Source: Leuctra nigra (lineage: Eukaryota; Arthropoda; Insecta; Plecoptera; Leuctridae). From it: a stretch of 64,000 bases of DNA. Each line of letters starts with the position of its first letter. Within the stretch, counting starts at the first letter, position 1. Shown here one piece after another: positions 44,726 to 58,800 of this stretch. The notes under the pieces are model-generated. The model had not been told where the DNA came from. It did not search any database and saw only the letters and a list, made by a program, of their open reading frames with translations. The DNA is taken from positions 25,080,345 through 25,144,344 of the forward strand of contig OW203762.1 of assembly GCA_934045905.1 (NCBI GenBank). Direction: 5' to 3'. Position numbers and translations under genes: made by a program.

Positions 44726-47700
44726 TAAGAAATAGATGCCAATATTTAAAAAAGTTCAAAGAAAAGTTCAAAAAAATTTCTTGACAGTGTTTACTGGTTG
44801 TACACTGTACACATCTTTTCCTACAATGTGTATTGTTTGTACCGACCTCCGACGTATACCGTTGTTTGGCTGGAGTATAAATACTTGTGATTTTATACTT
44901 TATGATTCTTCTACTGCTGATAGGCATTGTATAGCTCAACAGGGCCCAATACGTTGGTGCTTATAAAACTTAAAAATATAAAGATTATTTCTTATAAAAT
45001 TGTTGGCCACCAGAGGGTCTGCTGTACAATGATCAAACACACCCTGGATCCTATAATTAGACGGCTATAAATAGTTAATTGTCCCCTGACAGGGGTTATA
45101 ATGAGTAATAAATGAACTATAACTTTATAATCATCACAGCAAATTACGAATTATTATTGGGTTTCTGCGACTGCAAGGTAAAAACTGGGCTCACTCGAGG
45201 CTATACATATCGCAAAGAAACAGTTTCTAGATGATCTTACACACCGTTAGATTTTCTTGTCCAGGAAAATTGTGTATGAAAAAGGCAAGAAATGTCGGTG
45301 TCTGAGTAATTAAGTACCACTTATCCCGTCTTCTTCACTTATATAAGCGACGTCAATAATCATTACACTGACCCTATCACAAACAACTCTAAAATAATTA
45401 TTACGATATAATCAACATGACGAACTATTTATCTATACTAAGTAACTAGGTGTAATTTACTCATCAGTAACGGAAAATCGTCATCTCATCAGCTAAGTTG
45501 TTGTCATTTTGAATTTTAATGTGTGAAATTATGTTCCTATGGTCATTTCATTTTCTAGGTTAACGGGCAATTTGATGATGCACTTCGGAAGTACGCAAGT
45601 AACGTATGTATCTTGGGGTGATTTCCTCTAATACATTCGTGGAATACTTCCTGGTTTTATTTCCCTTACACACGAAGAATAACAATGCTCGTCATTACTG
45701 GAGTACTTCCATAAAATACAAATTCCATGTCTCGTACTACTTCCTATAGGTGTAACCCTTAGAGATTCATACAAAACAATCTAAAAAACTAACATTCAAA
45801 TAGAATTCTTCGTCGTTTGGTCATGCATATTTTGAATACTTACATTTTAAAAATGTCTATGTAAAATTTCTTAAAAATACAATTAAAACTAGATACAAAT
45901 GTCGTGGTCTCGAATCCCACAGGTGGCAAATTATTTGAACAGTTCACTTATATTTTATGGTGTCTACAATCCAAGTAAATTTGGTAAAATCTTCAGATAA
46001 TTAATATTGAAATTAATAATTAATAATGTAAGGTGCTAAATAGTAAACTCAGTATTTTACCTACGATTTGATTACCTAACACTTTTATACCCAACGTGAA
46101 TGATTATGCCATCCAATTTTCATTTTTAGCCCTGGGTTTATACCTACACTGGATTTTAGTCAGAATCAAAATCTAAATTGCCCATTCCATATTTATTTGT
46201 GTTCTCTTCGCAACTATAAATCTCATAACATCAAATTCTCGATACGGTCACAAAAAATAAAATCCTTCCACCAATCAACGAAGTCAACTTAACTGGATTA
46301 ATTTCGATTTCACTTAACAACAAACCACGTTCATCTTCGATACAAATTCTCGCTAAAAGAAAAGCATCTCACTTCTCCATCTTGTATCAGAAGTAAAACC
46401 GATCAGGCAGCCGTTATACGTACAATGATATGTCGTCCAACTTGTCTGGAGTCAACACAGTTCTTGTGAGCAACGGCAAGTCTGATCTTGACCATCTTTA
46501 TCAACCACATATTTAGACCCAGGTCACCTGTTAGCTTCTTTGACCGCACGTAGACATCGCTCTGACGCAAGAGGGTATCACTTTAGCAGCAATTATCAAT
46601 CAATCCATATAGGGATTGACAAGTTTAGATAGGAGAGCATTCGACAGCTACCTTAAATAGGGATACTTAGAGGATTAATATTTAAATTCTAGAATGTTTT
46701 GAACATCGAACTCCCATCCCTCTTCCCTGTAAGTTTACTATTTGTACAACGAGGTAAGGATATAATCTACAGAAATGAGCTCCATTTTGTGGGGATTTTA
46801 TCTGTTTTTAAGTTGCCAAAAGTCTACTTCGAAATTTTATAACTTTGAATGGTTGAGCTTCACTCTTTCCAAATTGGATTTTCGACATTTTAAAAGCATG
46901 TTATAGAATCTTAGATAAAATCTTCATTTCTTGGTGTATTTATGGTGTATAATTTAAACAGCTTTTGAGTTGACAAATGTTCACGTATAGTAGCAATAGA
47001 AACTCATCCATGTCAGATATACAGGACCTCGTAGACTTTTCAGAACTTGAAAGCTTCTAAACTCTAACAATAGCGTCATTCATTTAGCTATCAAGCTATT
47101 ATTAATTAACCAATAAATGAAGCCTTTTATATAGATGCAATTCCATCTTTTTAGTTGTCGAAAACTTGGAAGCAAAAACGCCCAACCATTTAAATTTACA
47201 GTACCTTACCTACCTACTTAAAATTTGACTTTTGACCAACCCAAGTCGACCTATTCAAACATAGCTTGCCCAAAATGAAATGAAATTGGTCACTAGAAGC
47301 ACAAAAACTTTTAATAACTTTTTATGGAATCGAATCTCTAATGCTTTGCTAATATTATCTCTCTAACTTTCACTTGCAATTATCGTGTTAGTCCAATTAG
47401 CAATTCCAAATAGTTCGCAAACCTAATTTCAAGTGTTGGAAGTCAATCATGGTTAACTGAATGAATGGTATTAAAAAGCAAGTAGTTCTAAGCGTCATTG
47501 CACGAAATTCAAAATGCAAATGAATTCATTTGATTAGGCAATCGGTCAAGGCAAGGTTGTTCACCCTAACACACCCAATCTGTTTCTGAGTAAGATCTAC
47601 TCCACGCTATTTAGATCAGTTCCCCTTGCAAAGGAGACGGTGGGCAGAAAAACAGGTTTATGTAAAACTGAAAAGGAATGCCGAATGTTACCAAAGGCCC

Positions 47701-47853
47701 ACAAAATTAATTGTCTTAGTAATGGTGATGACTTTCATTAATACTGTTTGTAAAGTTACTACACAAACATGAATACTTTGCCTACTTTTTATTTATAATT
47801 TAAGTAAAAAAAGTAGCAAATATTTTCTGTTTAATACAGTGCATGAAATTGAA
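44726..47853. other. Intergenic, no gene seen
   Basis: AT-rich, with no exon that I can support. A TATATAAG box near 45339 is followed by an unremarkable sequence with no coding region, so any promoter role is speculative. The 46770-46890 block matches 34625-34740 as an old repeat. Confidence 0.4.
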
Positions 47854-47857
47854 TTAA

Positions 47858-48339
47858 GGAGGGATGAGTGATATAATCACGGTCTTCTGGAAATTTCTAC
47901 AAATTTGCAAAGAATTTCGAATTTCTAGAAGACTGTTTTACCATGGCAACACACTTTTACATGTAAAACTGCACTTTTCAGATGGAAAAACGTAAAAATA
48001 AGGCAGTAAAACCCTCATAGCTCGGTAAAACGTCCACGAAGGTATACATTTATAAATGTTATAACAAAATATTGCATCTGATACACGCTATAGTAGTTTT
48101 TCAAAAATTTCTATAGGTGGGAAAATAGCCAAATACGCTTTTAAAATTTCAGCATTACTTTTTCCGTATGGTCGCAATGTTAAAATGAGAAAGAAACTGT
48201 AACTTTGAAGCGATATATCTCGAAAATTAGTTCACGTTGACCACTTTTTCTCACCATATTATGATGCAGAACATAAAAATCTATTTATTTGCGAAATTTG
48301 AACGATTTCTATACATAAGTGAAATTCGGAGATCCCTCC
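47858..48339. mobile_element. TTAA-flanked MITE, full copy
   Basis: 482 bp with ends GGAGGGAT / ATCCCTCC and TTAA on both sides (47854-47857 and 48340-48343), as for piggyBac-type target sites. It is non-coding. Against the 44251 copy it differs by scattered substitutions and small indels. Confidence 0.8.
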
Positions 48340-48343
48340 TTAA

Positions 48344-50690
48344 TTAAAGTGCATTGAAGTTCATTACAATATACAATGAAATTGTTTGACAATGCAAATT
48401 ACGTTTTTTTTTGTTAAGGGATATATTTGGTGAAGTAAAGGGCGAAATTAAACTAAATAAATCTAAATAAACTTGGTAGGTATACATTGCATTAGGTATA
48501 TTCGGTTCCGATTTTTGGTCAAATTAGAAACATTTTTATATTTTTTTTGATAATTTGATATTAAATCAAATTCCTAATTTAGAAGTAGTCATTTATAATT
48601 TGTTCTTTATCCCAATATTATACTATCAAAATTAAGTACAGGTATTTTAGTTCCGGTGAAAAATTATAATTTATAATCTTACGTAGGTGGGTTGGAATTG
48701 AAAATTCAGAAGGTGTACCAACAGTACAGCACAAAACACGATAAATCACTTAAAGGAATATTTTTAAAATGTAAAATTCAGTGAATATCTGAGCACATGT
48801 TCAGGACGTGTTCTCCATTCGCCGCTGGCTGTTCTTCACAGCAAGGTCAGTAGTGAACAGTCTTGAACAAGTTTGGTGGATGCGGAAAACACTGCAACGT
48901 GATTTAAATCCCCTTTTGGCAAAGACTGGGTTACGATGTCTGGTTTTATCTCTTTTCTTTTTATTAAAACCTATCAATAACGCGTCCAATGTTACAGTTA
49001 CGTAATAATGAATTCCTAGACTCTTTAATACCCGTTAATAATAGTCTATTCTTTGTTGTAGCTAATTCTTTTTTAATATAATCATTAATAGATGCACTTG
49101 CATTTTAAAACAGAATGAACAAATTATATTATCAACACGACCGCCATTATCTGAAATGTTGGCAACATGTTGCTGAAATTTAAAGAGTGTAATAAAATAA
49201 GGAACTTGGACGAAGTGTCTAAAACAATCGCTTATTATGGAATTGGTATTGAGTATTTTCTTGAGGCAAACTTGGTACTAAAAATCACAATTAAACATAA
49301 AAATGGCTGAATTTAAGTTTTCTGTTCTTTGCATTGCTGTGTTCTCTTGTAACCAGAGTTTGTGTGATAATATTTATAATAGTAACTTGAGATTTGAAGC
49401 CTTAAACTGAATGATTATTTATTTATTATGCTGTGATAAATGTGTATTCATTAAATTATCATTATTTTGTATCGCCCCGGGAATGATGGATCTTGAAATT
49501 GAAATTAGTGTAATAGTTCATAATTTACATACATTTAGTAGAACAAGATGTAACATTTATGATGCTACATGTTGTGATCTAGACAAAACACTTTCTCAGG
49601 AAGCGCTTGACTGACTACACAATTACAGGTTCATGAAAGCAATGTGATAACAAATTAATAATTATAAATAGCTAAGTAAATATTTAAATTAGGTATTATC
49701 TGAAAACTGCATAACTAAAAGCACTGACATTTTCTTTAAAATATTTGCTCTCTCTTTTTCTAAAAAGAAAAATGTTTCTTCTGTTTACCTTGACTTAGTG
49801 GCCATCTCGTCCTTACTTAATCAGATCTTCGTTGGCTGTTGATTTAAAAGAACTGTCCAGCCTGCAATCAGTCTGCAATTGAAACAATCATTAGTTTCAA
49901 TTAGTGGCATCGACATTTTGTTGCCTGGAGCTCTGCCTGCTGTCCAGCAGAGTCTCCTGGATTTCTATTGAAATCTTCTGGAACTCTTGCTGCTGGTTCA
50001 TTCACGGATGCAGCGAGTGATCTTAAAAATGGTTCCTAGAATATATATTTGAAACCGATAATTACATTATTACTGTGTAATACCTAATAATAAGTTTCAA
50101 AAACTATTCGTCCCATCGATTAGTTTCCGTTCATTAAATTATGGTTGTGTTTGTCATTGGAAGAGGCATCAGGAATATTCTTAGAGCAGCAATACAATGA
50201 TCATTGAACTAGTAAGATTGGAGTTGCAACCTTTTATGGTGCATCTGAATGTCTAGACAAAAACACACGCAAAATTGCACACAAAAACTTGATGGTATAA
50301 ATTCATTTTTTAGAACTCTGCGAATACGATGTTTAAACTTTAATTATCAAAAACAACACAAAGCTATATGCCTGGCGAGAAAATCTTGATTATAATTTTA
50401 CATTCTAATTTCCGATTCAAATGCTTGCCGCATTGCGTCATGGTTTACAACTTCTTTACATAAACATGTCCGGTTGTATTCAATTAAATTGCCTATGATC
50501 TTCCATTTACCGTTTTCTTGAATAAAACGTACGATTCAAATAACTTATATGGGTTTTATTGCACCGACCTCACTTTGCAGTCCTGGATGCATTGCGCTTG
50601 CGTAGGTAAGTCAGGTCAGTGTAACTTTACACACCACTATGTCACATGAGGATATTCATATAATTAAAAATTGACTATTTATTATGGGTT
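48344..50690. other. Intergenic, no gene seen
   Basis: Short frames at 48801-49005 and 49411-49614 have no recognisable motifs or splice context. No structured repeats were noted. Confidence 0.4.
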
Positions 50691-50700
50691 GGGTGCGCAT

Positions 50701-51095
50701 AGAGCGTTTTACGTTTTGCGTTTTTTCAAATTAAACGTCGCCGCGTTTGCTATTACCTTAGACTAAATAACTGCCTATTGATTTGATTCGATTTATTTTT
50801 ATTTTTCAAAACGGTACAGAGAGTGAAGATTGTGTTCACACAGTGTTCACATATTTGTTTGATATACCCCAATAAGTCACGAAGACTTGTGTCGGGGCAT
50901 ATTTTACATGGATATAAGCACTTTATAACTTCTAATCATGTTACTAATCATATAATATTTCTAAGCTATTACGGTTCAAATAGAGTGTGTAAGTATCATT
51001 CACATCCTCAATGAAGATTTTACAGCGCGCGAAAATAAAATCTATACTTGTGATTGGTAAAAGAAAAAACGCAAAACGTAAAAAATGTTTTGCGT
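50701..51095. mobile_element. Possible MITE with TTTTACGTTTTGCG ends
   Basis: The left end has cgttttacgttttgcgtttt and the right end its complement aaaacgcaaaacgtaaaaa; the right end also carries a second inverted copy (gttttgcgtttttg). Target duplication is not clear. It is non-coding. Confidence 0.5.
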
Positions 51096-51099
51096 TTTT

Positions 51100-53094
51100 G
51101 AGATATCTTAAAATTAATGAAATTCACCATAGCACGTTTGATTCCATCCATTTATTAAAGCATGGATAAATAATTGTTGCCATTTTTTATGAGAAGGAAT
51201 CTCTTATTAAAAATATGCTGAGTGGCTTGTTGAATTAATTGCAACTACATTTCTACTACCTTCAATACATAAAGTGAATATTCAAAATTGACATAAACAG
51301 CAGAGTCACTGTTGAATATGAATGAATCCTATTTTATAATTTTATTCCATAGCTGAAATATTACTTAAAATCTGCAACAGGAACCTGCTCTAAAACTCAA
51401 CCAAGAATCTCCGCACTCTAAGGCAATGTGCCACGAACCATGCGCCTGTGAGGAATAAACAGTTTAAGTTTTACACCTGAATCATTTAAACTGGTCCAGT
51501 AGTGATGCTGTGAAACTTGTTTGCTCCACGAGCGGATTAGATGAGCACTCTGCTAGTTGACAGCTAGTCGGCCAGGGATTACCAGCTTCTTGAGAGCGAG
51601 ATAGATTCTCCAGGAGTGAGACAGTTGCGGTTCAAAGTGTGTAATTGCCGGTAATATGTAGCCACTTGGTGTAAGAATCGCGTGTGGGATAAGTTGCTTA
51701 ATTGTTCGATAGAAAAATGTAAGTCACTAGATATTCATTATTTTTACATGTATTTTGGGTGTATCGTGAAATATTTTAAGGTTCTTTAGTATTAATTTAT
51801 GGACGTGATGTGAGGAAATACGTACCTAGTGTCATTGTATTTTAATCACAAGAGACTCATGTTTTTACATTTCATCTGACCATTATCTACCACATTATTC
51901 CATTTAGAAAATATTTCAATGGATTTTCTGTTCATTTCAGATGCGTTTTGCATCATAATTTTTGAACTTTTGGAACACTAATATTAAGTTTTAAACTACT
52001 AATTTTGTAGTACAAAATCCAGCCCGTTTCTTTTTGTTATTATTGAGTATAAATGAAGGAAACATCTGAAGGAACAGTATAACTACAGTGAATATTCACT
52101 TTATGTTTCGTCTATTTCATGCGGGTTTGCCAATTATCTGGCTAAAGTAACAGGAAGGCATATTACACAATTGAACAATAATTGTGAATGCCCAGGATTT
52201 TTTGTGACGTCAAAAATGATTAATGTCACTTCATAATTATGTTACAATAGGTAAGCACGAATAAAAATAATGCGATTTTTAAAACTAAATGTGGGGTGAT
52301 TGCACACCTTATCTAGGATTTAATTATATTATTACTTACTATGGTATGTCTCATAATTCGTGAGCACCACACACAACCTGTAGATCAACTCCACAAAAAA
52401 ATACGAAATCGTTAGGTAGCTAAATTAGTTCCAGGAAAAAGTAAAACAATTATGTGAAGTGGTTGCGATTTTACAATACATACCAAAACGCTACAATAGA
52501 ATTTCATTCTCCAAGATTTATGGAGGGTGGGTCCAAAACATGAAACTCGACTTAATTTCCTGTTACGACCGCAATAATTCACTTTTACTGTATAGATAGT
52601 CACATACCTAACACGATTCTCGCAATTTCTGTCAAGTTCGCCAATTTACAAATACCTCAATGTCTGCCTGACTGAGAGGATTCTGCCTCAGGGATGCACG
52701 TGTTAATAGTTAGTCTTTTCTCAACTTACTAAATACATCAACACACGCAGAAGTCTGACAATCAATCGAACACGTTCAGAAATCATTTGGTTTTCTCTTG
52801 TTTTATAAACATTCAAATTCTCATGTTTTTTTTAACAATTAGAGTATTGTGGAATAAAATCAACATAAGAACTTGGAACGATTCAGAAAATCTGTATACC
52901 TATGTGCGTTTGGCAAAATTGGTATAGTACCTATTAATTGATGGTTACAATTGAAGGCTCCGGAGAAATATTTAATATGCAAAAGAATCACTAATTGTAC
53001 TAAAATCAAACGAATAACCTCAATTTAAAAGTTTTATCTGACCTGTCAATGTGCTAACATAATGTCCACCATGAGATTTTTTTGCATTAGTGAT
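51100..53094. other. Intergenic, no gene seen
   Basis: No exon or RNA gene is supported. The final part (about 53035-53090, tgacctgtcaatgtgctaac) resembles 22102-22140 in the bHLH intron, so it is probably repeat-derived. Confidence 0.4.
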
Positions 53095-53308
53095 GTAACT
53101 CAGCAAATGATAAAATGGTATTTGAAAGAAATGTATTGGTTGAAAAACGTTTGATGCCATCGTCCGATGAAGTCTATGCTAACTCATCATCTACATCTAG
53201 TAGGTGAGCTCTGATTTCTTTGATAATATCATGGTTTGATTGTCAAGGAACCTGACAAGCAGACAATCCGTTTCGTTCAAATGCCGTTTTATGATTTGTT
53301 GGGTGTAC
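53095..53308. mobile_element. MITE, 215-bp GTAC-ended family, copy 4
   Basis: 214 bp. The core (ctcatcatctacatctagta, then ggtttgattgtcaaggaacc) matches the copy at 19804-20019. The ends are more diverged (GTAACTCAGCAAATGATAAA against the complement of GTACACCCAACAAATCATAA). Confidence 0.7.
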
Positions 53309-54475
53309 CTAAAACAAAAGAACTTCATTCAAGCTAGCTTGACAGTTCTTAAAGTGCATAAACAAAACAATCGGTTTAATCGACAGCTTTTTAGAGCTTA
53401 AAAAGCTGTAAAAACGTACACAACTCTCAATAAATGGAGCCCATTTATGTATATTCTATTCCCCTCTCTCGTGGTACATGGTAAACAACGTAAATAGATT
53501 CTCACTTCACGTGAATTTATTGGTTATTGCAGATAATTACTGTATTGGTCAATTAAAATCTACAAATTGATCGTCAATACAGTTAATTCAATTATATTGT
53601 CAACATACGATTAAACTTTATCACCTATAATAACATAGTAACAGGTTAATTGTCTCTTCTCGGATTTAATTAGGTCATCTGGATGGATCGAGGCAATTAG
53701 CTCCATGTTTATTTGCAATTAAACCTACTAATTACTAACACGTGGTGTTGATATCGCCAGTTGTGACGTATTATTGCAATCACGTGCACTAAGAGTCAAA
53801 CCTAACAATTGCAAGGCGAGGTGATTGCTATTGAACTTGTATTGAAACAACGGTGCTCGTTGGCTGATCATCAAGTATGATAGTAAATCATTCCAGGCAG
53901 AGAGCTGATTGACTTATTGATTATTGCGATCTTTGATTGGCACTTGCTTTATTCCAACCTAACCTACTGTAGAGCAGTGTTTTAGTTGTGTTTTAATTTG
54001 TTCTATTTTAGGACTGTTTAGATTTGCGTTCAATTTCATTTTCAATTTTTCTATTCTATGAAAATATTGCTCGGTTATTATGTTGTATTGCATTGATCCA
54101 TAAAATAGTGTTTGGTAATAAAGCCAGATCCTACTCGCAAGTACATTGATTGCACTATATGTGTCCGCTGCACCCTTGGCACTTGGGTAATCATCAACTT
54201 TTAACTAAAAAAACTAATTATTATTGCATATTAAATCTGAAATGGTGCTACAATATGCATACAAACAGCACAGTACTAATAACTAATAAACATGAATGAT
54301 TAATTAGTGATTAATTCTAATCCAGTCCTGTGATCGTTCCTGCATTCTAACACTGAAAGACCAGAATGATTAGAATATTATCCCACACAATTCTCTGATT
54401 TGCTAATATCAAGAAATTAATATCAAATTCACATTTTGGAAAGTATTATCCTGATAGTTACAAATATTGACGGAG
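53309..54475. other. Intergenic, no gene seen
   Basis: AT-rich sequence with frequent stops. No exon, RNA gene or clear repeat is recognised. Confidence 0.4.
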
Positions 54476-54605
54476 CAAATTGGCTTAGGCAGTCGCTAGA
54501 CTTGTACTCCGGAAGTCCAGGGTTCGATTCCCTCATGACTGAGGATATTTCGTAGTTTCCCTCAGTCGACCCGCACCTTCCCACCATCCACCCTTACCTA
54601 TTGCA
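54476..54605 (+). repeat. tRNA-derived SINE, head-containing copy
   Basis: A-box-like ttggcttaggcagtcgctag and B box GGTTCGATTCC (54521-54531), followed by gactgaggatatttcgtagt and a shortened body. The head is tRNA-like, but the rest does not make a functional tRNA. Confidence 0.65.
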
Positions 54606-55280
54606 TCGGTCTAATAATACAGATGATCGCTTATCAATATCAACGCGTTACGCAATTGCTTCCTACAGGTTGTGGTCACAAGAGCGAGCACCACTGCCGT
54701 CGGAGCAATAATCTGTCCAATACCGCAACATGTCCTGATAGTCCTTGAACCTTATTGCGATTACCTTAAGGTCGAAGTAATAATGTTAAGAAGCTAGGAA
54801 ATCACCCTTAATGCATTCAGGTGATGGATCAATCAGGACATTGCTGTGACTCCGCCGCATTGACTACAATTAATTGGAGCTCATCTCCATGTCCTCTCTG
54901 GTTGGATGTTGACCTAGTCCTGGCGCCAAGTGCGTCAACCTGACAGTTGACAGCGAGGTCACGGGCAAGGCGATGTGCCAACCTCCAGCAGGAAGCTCCA
55001 CATAACTCATGTCCAAGATGGAGTCACAGCATCTTCGGCACACGACACGACAGACAAGCTTCGCTCCGGGCGACGAGGAAGACGTTACTTGATTGGTTGG
55101 ATTTTCCCGGGATTTCCAGCAGACATTTTATTTTATTTTACGAAAAAAATGTATGACCTGATGCATTTAATGTTGCGTTGTTGAATTACCTGCTCTAAAA
55201 CCTTACCCTATTTGAAGAGGTCAATTATCTTGCCACTCACCTGCCAGTATATAACTTGATCATCATTAACATCTGTAATA
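54606..55280 (+). other. Upstream region of the DM4/DM12 gene
   Basis: From about 54650 the sequence is more even in composition, with short plus-strand frames (54947-55156) that do not resemble a protein family. It may hold promoter or 5' UTR sequence, but no element can be named. Confidence 0.3.
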
Positions 55281-55890
55281 GTTGACGATGATACTAGGAG
55301 CAGCCCCTAGGGTCCCTCGTCGTCGCGGTGCTCGTCAATGTCGACGACGTCCTCCATTCTCCCGCCACGACCTCCAGTCACTAACTCCTACATGTAGCCG
55401 TTGACGATGCCCCGCTTAGTTTGACGACGTCCTCCACTCTCCCGCCACGACCTCCAGTCACAAACTCCTACGTGTAGCCGTTGACGATGCCCTCGCCGTG
55501 ATCGACGACGTCTTCCACTCTCCCGCCACGACCTCCAGTCACAAACTCCTACGTGTAGCCGTTGACGATGCCCCGCTCAGTTTGACGACGTCCTCCACTC
55601 TCCCGCCACGACCTCCAGTCACAAACTCCTACGTGTTGCCGTTGACGATGCCCTCGCCGTGATCGACGACGTCTTCCACTCTCCCGCCACGACCTCCAAT
55701 AACTAGCTCTTACATGTTGCCGTTGACGATGCCCTCGCCGTGATCGACGACGTCTTCCACTCTCCCGCCATGACCTACAGTCACTAACTCCTACATGTTG
55801 TAGTTGAGGATGCCCCCGCTCAGGTTGACGACGTCCTCCACTCTCTTGCTACGACCTCTAATCACCGACTCCTCCGTGTTGTAGTTGACG
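55281..55890 (+). repeat. About 81-bp tandem array derived from exon 1 of the DM4/DM12 gene
   Basis: GTTGACGATG recurs at 55281, 55400, 55480, 55561, 55641, 55722, 55803 (as gttgaggatg) and 55884, where it becomes the true start codon. The spacing is 80-81 bp after the first, longer unit. The first unit resembles exon 1 itself: gcggtgctcgtcaatg against gcggtgctcgtgaatg, and gacgacgtcctcc against gacgacgtccctc. Every unit has an ATG, and unit-derived frames soon stop. Confidence 0.85.
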
Positions 55891-58800
55891 ATGGAGCTAC
55901 GAGCGGCCCCCGCGTGGCTGTCGGCTCTGCTCGCCGCCGCGGTGCTCGTGAATGCCGCCTCCGACGACGACGTCCCTCACTCACGACAGAAGCGACTCCT
56001 CTGGTTGACGACCGACGGACGCTTGGCGCTACCTCCCGGCTCCGTCCTCGTCATCACGCCGTCGCTCTCCATGCCCTTCGTGCGCTACCCTCCTGACGGA
56101 TTCTTCTCCAACATGACCGTCAGCTTACCATTCACGAGTAAGTATATCGTCGTCGATGGGCGAAAGGAAAGGTTCCACAATAATTGAGTTTATAGAACTT
56201 GACTTAAAGAATAGTTAAAAAGATTGTGAGAACCAAAGTAAATGCCCATCGTAGAGCCATTGGAATAATTTCATAATTCAATTCAATACAATCAGTTATA
56301 AAATTGCACAAACCAGAATTGACTGATTGGTTTGTAATCAAAATATTCATATATTTCTGCAAACCCTGATCAAATCCTTTGATCATCCAACAGCATTTTG
56401 GAACCAGGATGAAATTGCCAGGATGAAATTACGAGGATGAAATTGAGTTGGAATTCCTTCTTGATCAAGATTAAACTGTAGCAAAACTTTTTGTTCTCAA
56501 TGTTCTAATGAAACATGACGTTTTTAAAGAGGTGTATACCATAGTGAACCAACATCTACGTTTGTACGTAGTTTAATTTCATGTAGAATTTGATTAAATA
56601 TTTTCATATCAACTCGTTTCTCTAATATCCAGTTTCTAATTTTAATGTCTGCAAAGCTGAATCGAAAAGCTTCATGGATTTGATACGAGCTTAATTTTCA
56701 AAATGTTTTTGGCATTATTGCATACCTACATTTTATTTCTTGAATGTAATGAAACATGACTATCGATAAGATATTTTTGATTTCACGGTTCATCATCATG
56801 AAATCACCTACATGTGGTCACGTGATACAATAACAGTTTTACAAGTAGAGCTGAAGTCTTGAATCGGCAATCAGTTGACCTTATGGAAGTCCTGTACAGC
56901 GGAATGCAGCCTGCAGTTTTATAATGCGTACGTCAGTGAATCTGGCAGTGCAGTATTTCAACTGCACATGTGAGGATGCACAGCTATTGTGGGAGAATAT
57001 CAATATATTACACATTAATGAACTTGAAAGTGTTAAAGCGCAAACATTAATTCTTCAAGGTACTCGTTTAACCAGCAATGTGTGTTTTAAAAATAATATT
57101 CTGTGTTTATTTATAGGAAATTCAATAAATGTACTAGTATAGCTTTTTAAATTGTATCCCAAGATTTTCTGCGTCAAAATAGTTTATAAACTCGATTCCA
57201 TAATTTAATTTGTATCATTAATACAATACAAACATGTATATAGATTAATACATATATTAATCTATTCTTCTACATAATCTATGCATTAATAGGAAAACCA
57301 TGCATGTATATAATTGTAACGAACCATACATGAATGGTTATGCTTTTTTTGCCTACCATTGAACCTTTCAATTATCTTAATAATGTTATACCCTCAATAA
57401 TTACCTCAGATAATTACCCTCAATAAATGGAGTACATTATTTTTCATTTCCTGTGAAAAGTATCGTCTCGGTAAAACGAAAATACTAATCTGTACTCCGA
57501 AGTGTTTCATACGTAACTAACTCAGTTTAATGACAGATTACTTTATACCGGTTTTTATAATGCCTCTTTTCAAAGACAGCAAAAAGCCGCCGCTATAATG
57601 ATTAGTATCAAATCAAACGTTATCCATGTCATCGATAGGCTTTTAAGCCGAAAGGAGATTAAAATTATCAGAAATTTGCTCTCTGAATTTATATCAGGAT
57701 TTATATTTAGCTTCTGATTTGTTTGCTACATGAAATGGATGTTTAGGATATCCATTTTAATTTTTTTGTTCAGACACGTGTCTAAAAATGATAAATAAAT
57801 ATGTTCATGTGTTCTGATTTCAAAAATAAGTGTTTCACTTTGCCTGAAAATGCCTTTTTCTCATTTTTTTAATATGAATTCAGTCATTTTCTTGCTATTT
57901 TAAGGTCTTCTTGTCCTTTTTTTTAAAAATTATTGGGGAAATTAATATCAAATATTTGTTTCAAGTTTGTCCATCCTCCACTTGGATGACCAAAACGATA
58001 CTTGACACATTGACACATTGATATAATTATTTAACTCCAAATTCAACTCCAAAACCAATAAATCGAATAATATGCTGACGAATATTACAAAGCCTAACAT
58101 TTCATTGGTCCTTTTTCGGGATTTTATAATCCTTTTTTAATAGTTTTAATGTACTATTTGCATGCCATTTTGAACGTGTCATAGGTCCTAATCATCCTAT
58201 GTCTAGTAATGAACTGTTGTTTGTTTTGCTAGTCGACTTCGACAAGCTCGGACTGACGGACAATCAGAACCCCTACGGCGTGTTGCCGCCCATCCTATCC
58301 CGGTCCATGGGTCGGATGTCAGGGATGCTGCTCGCCGACTACGTGGGACAGATGCTGGACCGACGGCGGAACAGACGCGAGGCGTCGCCGTCGCCGCCGG
58401 CGTCGTTACCGCCTCACGCGTTCCATGGGGGAGAGAGGTAACTTTATACTAGGGGGGATGAGGGTTTATCAGCTAATGTTCACTTTGTAGTCGGTAAACC
58501 TGAATGAAGCCTTTTTATGTATATTTTCCCCTTCTCTTGTGGATTGGATATATCGTATGTCAAGGCACTTCATGTAACCTATTAGGAATGTTCAGACATT
58601 TAAACTTACATTCAATTTTTATTCATAATGTACAAAGATAGAGTATCATCAACATGTTAAACAAGTTTTACAACTAACTCATAGTGGTCACAATTATTCG
58701 TAGAATTGAAAAACTCGTGTTCAACTTTTATTCATAACGCACAGATACTGTATCATCAACGTGTCAAACAAGTTGTGAAACTAAATAAAATGTCAAGCAA

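Noticed and set aside
54476..54560. Functional tRNA gene
   Set aside because: It has A- and B-box-like segments but is part of a dispersed SINE family with a shared body, and no full cloverleaf could be drawn.
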